DNA of 64,000 bases, taken from NCBI GenBank assembly GCA_964603615.1, contig CAZRVU010000009.1, positions 1 through 64,000 on the forward strand, in the 5' to 3' direction. The notes under the pieces are model-generated. The model was not told the origin of the DNA and did not search any database. It was given only the letters and a program-made list of their open reading frames with translations. This document shows positions 55,871 through 64,000 of this stretch, in pieces (the first letter of the stretch is position 1; every line of letters begins with the position of its first letter). The position numbers were made by a program, and so were the translations under genes. The stretch comes from JAAZMI01 sp964603615. GTDB taxonomy: Bacteria > Bacillota > Dethiobacteria > DTU022 > UBA8154.

Positions 55871-55899
55871 TTGAATTTTTGCCGGGGGCATGTTAAAAT
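55871..55899 (+). promoter_or_regulatory. Promoter of tRNA-Pro
   Basis: TTGAAT (55871-55876) and TAAAAT (55894-55899) are 17 bp apart and 30 bp before the tRNA. Confidence 0.5.
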
Positions 55900-55929
55900 C
55901 ATAATGTAAGCAGATGAAGCTAACTTCAG

Positions 55930-56006
55930 CGGGGCGTGGCGCAGTTTGGTAGCGCGCTTGGTTTGGGACCAAGAGGTCGCAGGTTCAAATCCTGTCGCCC
56001 CGACCA
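55930..56006 (+). tRNA. tRNA-Pro (anticodon TGG)
   Basis: A complete 77-nt cloverleaf: acceptor CGGGGCG/CGCCCCG, anticodon stem CTTGG/CCAAG with loop TTTGGGA, T-loop GGTTCAAATCC, and an encoded ACCA end. An AT-rich island with an integrase remnant starts directly after it, so its 3' end is a likely attachment site. Confidence 0.97.
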
Positions 56007-56118
56007 TGATTACACCGGGGTTCGTGAGAATCCCATAACAGATCAAAGCACTACTTACGGCAATTATTTACGGCAGTATAATTACAGCATTATTTTTACA
56101 GTTAGCCACACCCCACGC

Positions 56119-56146
56119 CAAAAAAAAGCCGGTATATTAACCGGCT
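56119..56146 (-). terminator. Terminator facing the tRNA (for integrase remnant)
   Basis: On the minus strand AGCCGGT and ACCGGCT form a 7-bp stem with a 6-nt loop followed by eight T. It lies 39 bp beyond the integrase remnant's stop codon. Confidence 0.65.
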
Positions 56147-56184
56147 ATATAACCTGTAGATCCCTTACCTTCGGGTAGGGGATT

Positions 56185-56334
56185 TTACTTTAAGCAATCC
56201 TGCAACGCCCCCCTGATTGTATCGGCTGCATTATTTCTCATCTTGCCAGTAATGTGAGTGTAGATGTTCCCGGTAACACCAATATCAGCATGTCCTAATG
56301 AAGACGAACATATTACCCAAATTTTAAAACACAT
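56185..56334 (-). pseudogene. Tyrosine recombinase (phage integrase) C-terminal remnant
   Basis: The minus strand encodes about 49 residues with SSLGHADIGVTGNIYTH, the motif that carries the catalytic tyrosine of phage-type integrases (usual form LGHSSIxxTxxxYxH). The helix that follows ends at TAA 56185-56187. The rest of the enzyme, including the upstream R and HxxR motifs, is missing. An integrase end pointing at a tRNA 3' end is the standard layout of an integrated island. Confidence 0.8.
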
Positions 56335-56546
56335 CTAGAATCGTTATATGGATTACCAACTTTCCCCTCCAAATTTCAATATCGAACTTATTGGCCCTGT
56401 TGGTATAATTTGCAGGAAAATTGCAACTAATTGTGGAATTAATGAAAAAACAGGGTAGATGTTTTTATTTTAACAGTAATAACCTAAAAGTAATCTGTGA
56501 TATAACAACCCCGGCACATGGTATTTGTTAAAAAAGGTGACTTTAT
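56335..56546. other. AT-rich gap between integrase remnant and regulator
   Basis: About 210 bp with no supported ORF. A TATAAT-like box occurs near 56410 but without a good -35 partner. Confidence 0.35.
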
Positions 56547-56772
56547 GTGACTGTTAGCTATAAAAAGCTTTGGAAGGTTTTAATTGATAAAGATATAAAA
56601 AAGACAGATCTACGTAAATCGGCAGGGGTTTAGTTGGGCGTCTATTGCAAAGCTATCTAAAGGTGAAACAGTGAGTATGGCAGTGATGATTAAAATTTGT
56701 AAGACACTCCAATGTGATATCGGAAATGTTATAGAGTTTATTTTTGATAGCCACGATGGGGCAAGTTTCTAA
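56547..56772 (+). pseudogene. XRE-family HTH regulator, frameshifted
   Basis: GTG 56547 lies about 10 bases after AAAGGTGA and opens VSYKKLWKVLIDKDIKKTDLRKSAGV, then meets TAG. One base later the frame continues SWASIAKLSKGETVSMAVMI and KICKTLQCDIGNVIEF to TAA at 56770-56772. Together they make a typical 75-residue Cro/C1-type regulator of the kind found beside restriction and defence loci. The extra T at about 56629 may be a true mutation or a sequencing error. If intact, it would be the natural regulator of the genes downstream. Confidence 0.8.
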
Positions 56773-56822
56773 ATCGACGACATCAGCATACTGTTATTTT
56801 TTGAACAAGGAGGCGCTGATGA

Positions 56823-59123
56823 ATGGCGGATCATAAAATCGTAGATAACAAAAAACCACATGCTGATAGTTATGCTTTTGGGGTGAATGTTTCATTAAGG
56901 GATGATTTTCTTGATTGGCTTATAAAAAAATACCCTGCAATATATACCCCTTATTTAATGGTAAATTGCTTGGATAGCATTTCGGAATACGCACAGCAAA
57001 AAAAAATTATTGAAGTTGATTTATGGAATATTTCACAGCATGATATATTTTTTTCGTTGTATAAAAAAATTATAAACAACAACTTGCTAAGTACTTTTAA
57101 TAGATCTACCCACAATGTTTTCCGCATGGCCTGTCAATTATATTTAAAATTTCTAAAAGATAAACCTGCTATTAAAGATAGAAGTTTTTCGCACGAAGAA
57201 ATTAAAGTTGAAAACACAGAAAGGTTGGTTACATATCGCACTGCCACATCAGTATCTGCAGAAAAACACAGTGATGTGATATGGACAGTGGATTTTGCAC
57301 ATCCAGACCGTTGTGCGCAAACACGCCCGGTAACCTGCTTGATAAATGGGCAAGCTATTTTATTTAAAAAGAAAAATTGGTCACGGTTGTTGGTTGCAAT
57401 TACTGAACATTTTATAGCAGAAGAGAACCCAAATCTCGGGGTGCTTGAAAAAAAGCCTCTATATGGCAGCAAAATATTTTTTACGTCTGAAAAGCCGGGT
57501 TTCGGAAATTGCCATAAACTTTCAAATGGGAAATGGGTATATACAAACTACAGTCCGCAGACTATTGTTAAGATTACTGGCAACCTTTGCCGGCACTGTG
57601 GGGTTAATCTCAATGATGTTGTTATTAACTATTTACCAAAAGAAGCTCCCTTTGAACGATCGGTGGGGTCTATCAAACGCAAGGGCACGAATATTACAAT
57701 GACTGCCCCACCTAAAAAGACACTGAATCCTGCATTAGCTGCAATGATCACTAAGGTGCTGATAACGCACTTTCCCAATGGTTTTAGATCCGATTCCCCG
57801 ATTGAATTAATGCGTTTCCGCCGTTTTGCTTCCAAGCGTTTCTATGATGATATTTCTATAACTGATGAGGAATTAGTAGAATCTATAGTTTCTTGCGGCA
57901 TTTTTTTTAGCGATAAAGTGTACGTTATTGGCAGAGGAATTGAAGACAGGATACGAAGCGAAATTGATTCGGCAGTTTCAGCAGGCTCAAAGATTATTTT
58001 CTACAGTTCCTTTTATACACGGCATGAAGAATGGCTTTTTCCCGGAAATATTATTTCAGAAGAGATGCTGAAGGACATAATTATTAAGCTATACCCAAAA
58101 TATATACATAGGTCAAAATATTTCTCAAGGAAGGTTGAAAGTAGCAGAGAGCTGGCCATCATTAAAAATGAAATAATGCGTATATGGGGCGGCGATATAG
58201 CGCTGAATTATGAGCAACTTGCTGCGCGTTTGCCATATATCCCTCTTGATAAGATAAAATTTGTGTTGGCACAAAATGAAAATTTTATATGGAACACCAC
58301 AGAAATATACACCCATGTTGGTATGGTTGACATAACAGATGAAGAACGCACTGTTATTACCAGCTATGTTGCAGAAGCTTGTAGGACAGATGGTTATGCC
58401 TCGCTTAGCGATCTTCCCCTGAGCGAAATGGAAGAACGCCATGGTGAGTTAGCGCTTACAGCAATACAGAAAGCAGTATTTGAAATCATTCTTTCTGGTA
58501 AATATGATAGGCGTGGTAAAATCATCACCCGCAGGGGTGATACACTCGATGCCTTTACTATTATGAAAGAACACTGCCGCACCATTGATAAGTGTACTTA
58601 TAGGGATTTATTAGATTTTTGTAAAGAATTATTAGGTGGTACAAGAAATTATTCTATGCCGATGGAGGCGGCCTATTCCGTAATGGTGCGGGCAGACAAA
58701 GATAATTTTGTTGCTGAAAAGTATTTCCACTTCGATACCGTTGCGATTGACAATATACTTGATCTTTTCGTGATTAGTGAATACTTACCTCTTAAAAGCA
58801 TCACTACATTTGCAGCATTTCCCCATTGTGGATATCTTTGGAACTTGTTTTTGTTGGAAAGCTACTGCCGGCGGTTTAGTAATATATTTCGCTTTGATGC
58901 GCCAACAGCAAATTCGCGAAATGTAGGGGCAATAATCCGCAAAAACAGTCCCCTAACGTACAAGGAGATCATGATAGACGCGGTGATAAAATCTGGTATT
59001 GCCCTCGACAAAAAGGCTATAGGCAAGTTTCTTTATAAAGCCGGGTACATTGGTAAAAGCACAACCGCAAAAGCTACAGAAATTATAGAAAAAGCAAAAG
59101 TTTTACGTGAAAGGGGATATTGA
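56823..59123 (+). CDS. Large protein of unknown function in defence island
   Basis: The 766-residue protein matches no family I can name. It is soluble. Around residues 155-265 is a domain with the pattern TRPVTCLINGQAILF, NWSRLLVAITEHF, YTNYSPQTIVKI, and a CRHC pair with C230, possibly a metal site. A similar unnamed domain occurs in many Firmicutes hypothetical proteins. The C-terminal 400 residues look like repeated winged-helix units (LAARLPYIPLDKIKFVLAQN; AIGKFLYKAGYIGKSTTAKA). ATG 56823 follows AGGAGG. Its stop overlaps the next start by 4 bp, so it is probably an integral part of the defence operon, perhaps in DNA recognition. Confidence 0.7.
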   Translation: MADHKIVDNKKPHADSYAFGVNVSLRDDFLDWLIKKYPAIYTPYLMVNCLDSISEYAQQKKIIEVDLWNISQHDIFFSLYKKIINNNLLSTFNRSTHNVFRMACQLYLKFLKDKPAIKDRSFSHEEIKVENTERLVTYRTATSVSAEKHSDVIWTVDFAHPDRCAQTRPVTCLINGQAILFKKKNWSRLLVAITEHFIAEENPNLGVLEKKPLYGSKIFFTSEKPGFGNCHKLSNGKWVYTNYSPQTIVKITGNLCRHCGVNLNDVVINYLPKEAPFERSVGSIKRKGTNITMTAPPKKTLNPALAAMITKVLITHFPNGFRSDSPIELMRFRRFASKRFYDDISITDEELVESIVSCGIFFSDKVYVIGRGIEDRIRSEIDSAVSAGSKIIFYSSFYTRHEEWLFPGNIISEEMLKDIIIKLYPKYIHRSKYFSRKVESSRELAIIKNEIMRIWGGDIALNYEQLAARLPYIPLDKIKFVLAQNENFIWNTTEIYTHVGMVDITDEERTVITSYVAEACRTDGYASLSDLPLSEMEERHGELALTAIQKAVFEIILSGKYDRRGKIITRRGDTLDAFTIMKEHCRTIDKCTYRDLLDFCKELLGGTRNYSMPMEAAYSVMVRADKDNFVAEKYFHFDTVAIDNILDLFVISEYLPLKSITTFAAFPHCGYLWNLFLLESYCRRFSNIFRFDAPTANSRNVGAIIRKNSPLTYKEIMIDAVIKSGIALDKKAIGKFLYKAGYIGKSTTAKATEIIEKAKVLRERGY

Positions 59124-61432
59124 AATTGTACTCGTATTCTTATGATAAAAAAACAGGCGGTTTGCTGCTTAATTCTTCACCCACAGGTTATTCAAAGGAA
59201 CCGCGTCCTGTTTATGCTGCGGAGCTTGATGTTTTAGGTTTTGATAAATATTGGAGATATGATAAGCAGACTGATTATCCCTATATGTGGGCAGAAGCAA
59301 ATACTTACTGGTATCGTGGTAAATACGTGGCAAAACTTAAAGGCGGCAACCTTTATACTGCACCCGAAATTATTATTCCAAAAGATGATACTGGTACCCC
59401 CGTTTTACCCGAACTAAATGGTAACGCCCTACGTCCCATCGATCTCTCAGCAACGATTGAATCAAACCGAGAAATGCTCGGGATCATAGAACAAACTACG
59501 GTAAAAAAGATACTGGCTATCTATGAAAAATACAAAAGTAGAGTTGATTTATTTCATGTTGCTTATTCTGGTGGAAAAGACAGTGTTGTTCTGCTTGACC
59601 TGGTTAAAAAAGCTTTGCCCAAGGGCAGCTTTGTAGTTGTATTTGGCGATACAGGGATGGAATTTCCTGACACATATGATCTCATTGAGAAAACCCGTCA
59701 CGAATGTAAGCAGGAAAGAATACCGTTTTATGTTGCAAAGTCACACCTGGAACCTGAAGAATCTTGGAAGCTATTTGGCCCCCCTTCACGGGTTTTGCGG
59801 TGGTGCTGCAGCGTTCACAAAAGCACCCCACAAACCCTGAAGTTGCGGGAGATCACCGGGAAAAATGATTATGTGGGTTTAGCATTTGTGGGTGTTAGAG
59901 CACAAGAAAGCGCATCCCGTGCTATATATAAATATGAAAATTATGGTAAAAAGCAAAGGGGTCAATATGACCATTACCCAATTCTAGAATGGACTTCGGC
60001 CGAAGTTTACCTATACATATTTGCAAACAACATTTTGTTTAATGAAACATATAAAAAGGGAAATGCACGTGCTGGTTGCTTACTTTGTCCCATGATAGGC
60101 GGAATAAGCGAATATGTGCGCCGGATTGTATATCGGGATAAAATACCTACATATATTGATCTTATAAAGAAAACGAGCGATAAATCTTTTTCGAGTACCC
60201 GTTTTAAAGATTTCATGAACCGTAGTGCCTGGAAATCACGGGGTGATGGGCGCTTTGTTGCAGGTGTAAACAAAAATTATTATGAAAAAAACAAAAATGG
60301 AAAAGTCTATATTACCATAAAAAACCCTCTTTCCGATTGGAATGAATGGGTAAAAACGTTGAAAAGTGGTATTAAGTATAAAGTAGCAAATACCAAAACG
60401 GGGTATATTGTAGAAGTTTCGGAAGAAACATTAAAAAAAGATCCTTCGGCAGCTAAGATATTTAGACAGGTTTTCAGAAAAGCTGCTTATTGCTGTGGCT
60501 GCGGGGTTTGCGCAGCAAACTGTAAATATGGGTGTTTATCTTTTGAAACTGGTAAAGTAAAAATAGAAGATTGTTTTCACTGTCTAAACTGCCATGATCT
60601 ACCAAATGGGTGTCTGCTTTACGATTCCTTAAAAATACCTCATGGAGGGAAAAAAATGAAATCCAGATCTATCAATTCCTTTAATGAACATGCACCAAAA
60701 ACATCATGGCTTGTTTCTTTTTTTCGGTTCAAGAAGGAATTTTTTGATGAAAATGAATTAGGTCCAGATCAACAAGTAAAATTTAGGGTTTTTCTTGCCG
60801 ATGCTTCGCTGACAGAAAAAAATAGTTTTTCTTTTTTTGCTAAACTTATTTCAGAAATTGGATGGGATACTAACACAGCGCAAGGACTAATTCTTATAAA
60901 CCTTGTTTCTGATAACCCGCAAATTGAATGGTATACCAAAAATTTTGATATTGGGCATTCATATTCCAGGAAAGTTGTAATGGATATGCTTTTTAATTAT
61001 GATTTAAAACAAAGAGCTGCAAATTCCGTTGTAAAGGCGTTCAGACGTTTGGTTGCAACCCCCCTAGGCACCTCTCTTCGTTTTGGACATGTTACCGAGG
61101 ATGGTGATCTTGTTCGCACAAAGTGTTCTGTTACCGATCCCCGCGTGGTGCTGTATGGCCTTTTTAAATTTGCCGAAAAATGCAATGACTACAAAGAATT
61201 TACTTTGGCTACCCTCTTAAATGACAGTATAGACCGTGATGGGGTTAGCCCAACCCGTATTTTTGGCCTAAGTCGTGAGGATATGACGCCGCTTTTGCTC
61301 GGTCTTTCAGCGAAATATCCCGAATTTATAACCGCTTCTTTCACACATGATCTTGAAAAGATAGCCCTGGCAGAGGATAAGTCATCCGCGGATGTACTCG
61401 ACTTATTTAAGGAGGAAAAGATAGATGGATAA
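59120..61432 (+). CDS. PAPS-reductase-like/ferredoxin/DUF4007 fusion (BrxP-like)
   Basis: The 770-residue protein has three parts. Residues 145-350 are an ATP-pyrophosphatase/PAPS-reductase domain (SGGKDS at 150-155, GDTGMEFPDTY, RVLRWCCSVHK, GCLLCPM), the type also used by DndC in DNA phosphorothioation. Residues about 448-503 hold two cysteine clusters (CCGCGVCAANCKYGC and CFHCLNC...C) that should bind iron-sulfur. Residues 513-770 match DUF4007. Type 4 BREX systems have a PAPS-reductase gene (brxP) followed by a brxC ATPase, as here. The TTG start at 59120 follows AAAGGGG. An internal ATG at 60656 with its own GGAGGG could also give DUF4007 alone. Confidence 0.8.
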   Translation: MKLYSYSYDKKTGGLLLNSSPTGYSKEPRPVYAAELDVLGFDKYWRYDKQTDYPYMWAEANTYWYRGKYVAKLKGGNLYTAPEIIIPKDDTGTPVLPELNGNALRPIDLSATIESNREMLGIIEQTTVKKILAIYEKYKSRVDLFHVAYSGGKDSVVLLDLVKKALPKGSFVVVFGDTGMEFPDTYDLIEKTRHECKQERIPFYVAKSHLEPEESWKLFGPPSRVLRWCCSVHKSTPQTLKLREITGKNDYVGLAFVGVRAQESASRAIYKYENYGKKQRGQYDHYPILEWTSAEVYLYIFANNILFNETYKKGNARAGCLLCPMIGGISEYVRRIVYRDKIPTYIDLIKKTSDKSFSSTRFKDFMNRSAWKSRGDGRFVAGVNKNYYEKNKNGKVYITIKNPLSDWNEWVKTLKSGIKYKVANTKTGYIVEVSEETLKKDPSAAKIFRQVFRKAAYCCGCGVCAANCKYGCLSFETGKVKIEDCFHCLNCHDLPNGCLLYDSLKIPHGGKKMKSRSINSFNEHAPKTSWLVSFFRFKKEFFDENELGPDQQVKFRVFLADASLTEKNSFSFFAKLISEIGWDTNTAQGLILINLVSDNPQIEWYTKNFDIGHSYSRKVVMDMLFNYDLKQRAANSVVKAFRRLVATPLGTSLRFGHVTEDGDLVRTKCSVTDPRVVLYGLFKFAEKCNDYKEFTLATLLNDSIDRDGVSPTRIFGLSREDMTPLLLGLSAKYPEFITASFTHDLEKIALAEDKSSADVLDLFKEEKIDG
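60645..60658 (+). promoter_or_regulatory. Internal ribosome site and start inside the brxP-like gene
   Basis: GGAGGGAAAAAAATG lies in frame at codon 513, exactly at the join between the ferredoxin part and DUF4007. The spacing is that of a normal start. Confidence 0.5.
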
Positions 61433-64000
61433 CAAATACCGGGAGTATTTTGATATTGATGAAAAATACTTTCCACAAATCAATGATTATTCCATAGCAG
61501 CAGCAGGTCCGGATTTTTGGACAAGTACATATCCCCACCAAACTTTTATTGATCTGCTAACTAGTATGGAGCGCGTTTTGGCAAGGCAAGAAAAGCGCAC
61601 TCTTTGGATTGAAGGTGCTTACGGTACAGGTAAATCGCAATGCGCTTACACCTTAAAAAGAATTCTCGAAGTGCCGGAAGAAGAGCTTCGTGCCTACTGG
61701 GGTAGGTTTGAAGCTTTCAAAAGTAAACACGACTTGCTCGAAAAAATAATCGGTCATAAACAAAAAGGAATTGTAGTTGTGCATCGTTATGCTTCTGGCA
61801 GCATCGATTCGCCCCGTGCTTTATTTCAGGCTGTGCAGGATAGTATAAGAGCCGCCCTTAATCAGCATGGTCTTTATGGCGGGGAAAATACGCTGAAGGA
61901 AAGCGTTATCGCCTGGATTGATGAGCCCTCGCGCAAGTTGTTTTTTGATCTGCTTTTACAAAAGCCTGAATGGTCGGCTTTGTTTTCGCAGTCTAATGCT
62001 GAAGAAGTGTTAAATGCACTTCGCAGGGGCGGAAAAGTCAAACATTTGATGGATAACATATTCCGTCTCGCTGACAGGGAAGGCATCACTGCTTTGGATA
62101 TTAATGCAGACAGGCTTTTAGCTTGGATAACCGATGTTATCCATCAAAATAATGTGAAGATCGTCTTTATCTGGGATGAGTTCTCCGATTATTTCAAAAA
62201 TAATCGTGAAAGCCTGTCGGAATTTCAAAAAATAGTCGAGCTGGTAAGCTTAAAACCATTTTATTTTACTGTGGTTACTCATGAATCCGGACAACTATTC
62301 ACTGAAGTAGATAATACCTGGAAGAAAATTCGGGATCGCTTTATTCCTGTTGAAATTGCCCTGCCGGATAATATAGCGTTTGATCTTATCGGCCACGCCT
62401 TTAAAACAAAGCAAGCGGCACAAAACGATTGGAAGGTATGGGCTGATGATTTGAACAGCCGTGTTAATTCATCCCGTACAGCGGTGATGAAAGCTACGAA
62501 GATTACGGATCTGCAGGTGATAAAAAACATTATGCCCCTGCACCCTATGGCAGCACTTTTACTTAAAAATATTGCTTCTGCTTTTAAGTCTAATCAACGG
62601 AGCATGTTTGATTTTATAAAATCGACAGATACGGATGACCTAAAAGCCTTCCAGTGGTTTATCGAAAATACAGGGCCTTTTGATGAGCATCCACTCTTAA
62701 CGATAGATCTGTTATGGAACTTTTTCTATGAGAAAGGTAGAGATAACCTCACCGCAGATATTCGCTTAATTTTGGATATATTTCCCCAACAGCATAATTT
62801 GAGGGAGGATGAACAAGCTGTTTTAAAGACAGTGCTAATGATGCAGGCCATGGATCAGCGTTTGAGTGGCACGATTAATCTATTCAAAGCTACCGAACAA
62901 AATCTCAGCTATGCTTTTGAGGGAATTCCAAATTTAGAAGGAACGGCCTGCGTAAACATTGCCAAACAGCTTGTAAAAAAAGGAGTTTTGGTTTTAAATC
63001 CGATTGGCGGTGGAAGGCATGTTTTTGCCGCGGCAGTGCTGGCAGGTGATCAAGTAAAAATTGATAAATACAAAAAAGATATCCGCGCTAACAGCACGAC
63101 GGCGAAACTTGTTGCAGAAGGCGATCTTTCAACTGTACTCTCCTTAACTCCCGCCCTTCGTTTACGGTTTGAATCCGAGCCAGGCACGGGGAAAATTGTA
63201 CCCGTGACAACTACGGACTTTACCCGCACAATAAATATCCTGCACGAGAAACCCGTTGGGTGGAATTTCCATGCCGTGATTGCCTTCGCTAAAGACGATA
63301 CTGAGGCAGCTAATTTCCGCAGGGTTGTTAAAGCGGCGGTGGCAGATAAACAGTACGAAAATATCGTGTTTGTCGATGCGCTTTCTACTCCGCTTGGCCT
63401 TGAAGCGTTCGAACAATATGTGGATTATTCCGCCATGGCTATGTACTATAGCGGAAATAATAATCCTGCATCACGAGAAAGTAGCGATAAGGCCAAGCAC
63501 GTTTTGGACCAAGACTGGAAAAACCGTATTTATAATGGTTACTTCGTTGTATACACACATGCAAATCCGGAGGGTGAGAAGCTTGGCAACGGGCAAGGGG
63601 TGGCTAGCGTTCTCCAAACGATAGCAGTTTCTCGATTCCCTTTGGCGTTTGATTTTGTTAAAGGGTTAACTGAAAACCAATTGAAGCTTACGCAGGCAAA
63701 GTCTGCTGCGAAAGGCGGTATTACGGAAAAGACTAGTGGAGTTGTTGTGAATATAGAAAAGCATCTTTTGCCTACCGTGTGGAAAACGGAAAAATATTGG
63801 GAATCACCATCTACGGCAACACTGTCGATTTCAAAGATAAAAGTTGAAGTTGATAAACTCATTGAGGAAGCCTTTAGTCGTGACGGACAGATTTCTATCG
63901 GTGAAGTATATGATTTTCTAGAAGAAGATTATGGATTTGCGCCCTGTAATCTTTCAGCATTTCTTACAGGTTTTTTGTTGAAGGAGTATGGTGAGGAGCC
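61425..64000 (+). CDS. BrxC/PglY-like P-loop ATPase (partial, runs off window)
   Basis: ATG 61425 follows AAGGAGG and overlaps the previous gene by 8 bp. The frame stays open to the last base: at least 858 residues. Walker A is GAYGTGKSQ (about 64-72) and Walker B is VFIWDEFSDYF (about 247-257), after which TVVTHESGQLF could be the sensor region. Large ATPases of this kind (BrxC/PglY) are core members of every BREX type. The C-terminal part and the expected pglZ and brxL genes lie beyond the window. Confidence 0.8.
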   Translation, partial: MDNKYREYFDIDEKYFPQINDYSIAAAGPDFWTSTYPHQTFIDLLTSMERVLARQEKRTLWIEGAYGTGKSQCAYTLKRILEVPEEELRAYWGRFEAFKSKHDLLEKIIGHKQKGIVVVHRYASGSIDSPRALFQAVQDSIRAALNQHGLYGGENTLKESVIAWIDEPSRKLFFDLLLQKPEWSALFSQSNAEEVLNALRRGGKVKHLMDNIFRLADREGITALDINADRLLAWITDVIHQNNVKIVFIWDEFSDYFKNNRESLSEFQKIVELVSLKPFYFTVVTHESGQLFTEVDNTWKKIRDRFIPVEIALPDNIAFDLIGHAFKTKQAAQNDWKVWADDLNSRVNSSRTAVMKATKITDLQVIKNIMPLHPMAALLLKNIASAFKSNQRSMFDFIKSTDTDDLKAFQWFIENTGPFDEHPLLTIDLLWNFFYEKGRDNLTADIRLILDIFPQQHNLREDEQAVLKTVLMMQAMDQRLSGTINLFKATEQNLSYAFEGIPNLEGTACVNIAKQLVKKGVLVLNPIGGGRHVFAAAVLAGDQVKIDKYKKDIRANSTTAKLVAEGDLSTVLSLTPALRLRFESEPGTGKIVPVTTTDFTRTINILHEKPVGWNFHAVIAFAKDDTEAANFRRVVKAAVADKQYENIVFVDALSTPLGLEAFEQYVDYSAMAMYYSGNNNPASRESSDKAKHVLDQDWKNRIYNGYFVVYTHANPEGEKLGNGQGVASVLQTIAVSRFPLAFDFVKGLTENQLKLTQAKSAAKGGITEKTSGVVVNIEKHLLPTVWKTEKYWESPSTATLSISKIKVEVDKLIEEAFSRDGQISIGEVYDFLEEDYGFAPCNLSAFLTGFLLKEYGEE

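Overview
The window is chromosomal DNA from a low-GC-phylum Gram-positive bacterium, most likely an anaerobic, spore-forming member of the Clostridia. The reasons are the conserved Firmicutes runs rapZ-yvcK-whiA, cggR-gap-pgk-tpi-gpmI-eno and rnr-smpB-ssrA, a gerM-type sporulation lipoprotein, a membrane pyrophosphatase, and frequent TTG/GTG starts behind strong GGAGG sites. No species can be named from the sequence alone. It is a draft scaffold: 100 N lie at 33468-33567, inside a repeat.

Layout. 0-9 kb: a HisB-like enzyme and a HAD hydrolase, secA, prfB (with its programmed frameshift), a YitT-type membrane protein and a split transketolase. 9-20 kb: ilvC, the envelope/division set ftsE-ftsX-M23 hydrolase-ctpA-PDZ membrane protein, a small helix-hairpin-helix protein, a coiled-coil protein and a mazEF toxin-antitoxin pair with a frameshifted antitoxin. 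20-27 kb: uvrB, uvrA, uvrC. 27-38 kb: a methyltransferase, a Cof-type HAD phosphatase, a PHP phosphatase, thiL with a partial duplicate, rapZ-yvcK-whiA and rpoN. 38-46 kb: a complete lower-glycolysis operon under a CggR-type regulator, then secG. 46-56 kb: hppA, rnr, smpB, tmRNA, a UPF0316 protein, murI, gerM and a fused rph-rdgB. 55.9-64 kb: tRNA-Pro, then a visibly AT-richer island with an integrase remnant, a frameshifted XRE regulator, a 766-residue unknown protein, a PAPS-reductase/ferredoxin/DUF4007 fusion and the start of a BrxC/PglY-like ATPase that runs off the window. This last block looks like the front of a type 4 BREX (or phosphorothioation-linked BREX-like) phage-defence locus.

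The intergenic DNA is unusually rich in repeats. Four classes stand out. (1) REP-like palindromes, GTGTCA...TGACAC around a GGGACGGGGG core, occur at least 13 times and overlap two gene ends. (2) A MITE-like element of about 230 bp with GATTCYACTGC terminal inverted repeats is present in five copies, two of them partial. (3) Two copies of a structured-RNA-like element of about 210 nt sit directly in front of the ribosome sites of the hisB-like gene and rapZ; their helices show compensatory base changes. (4) Short tandem or spaced repeats with a 71-72 bp period lie in three intergenic regions.

The most notable items are the defence island at tRNA-Pro and the covarying leader RNA.
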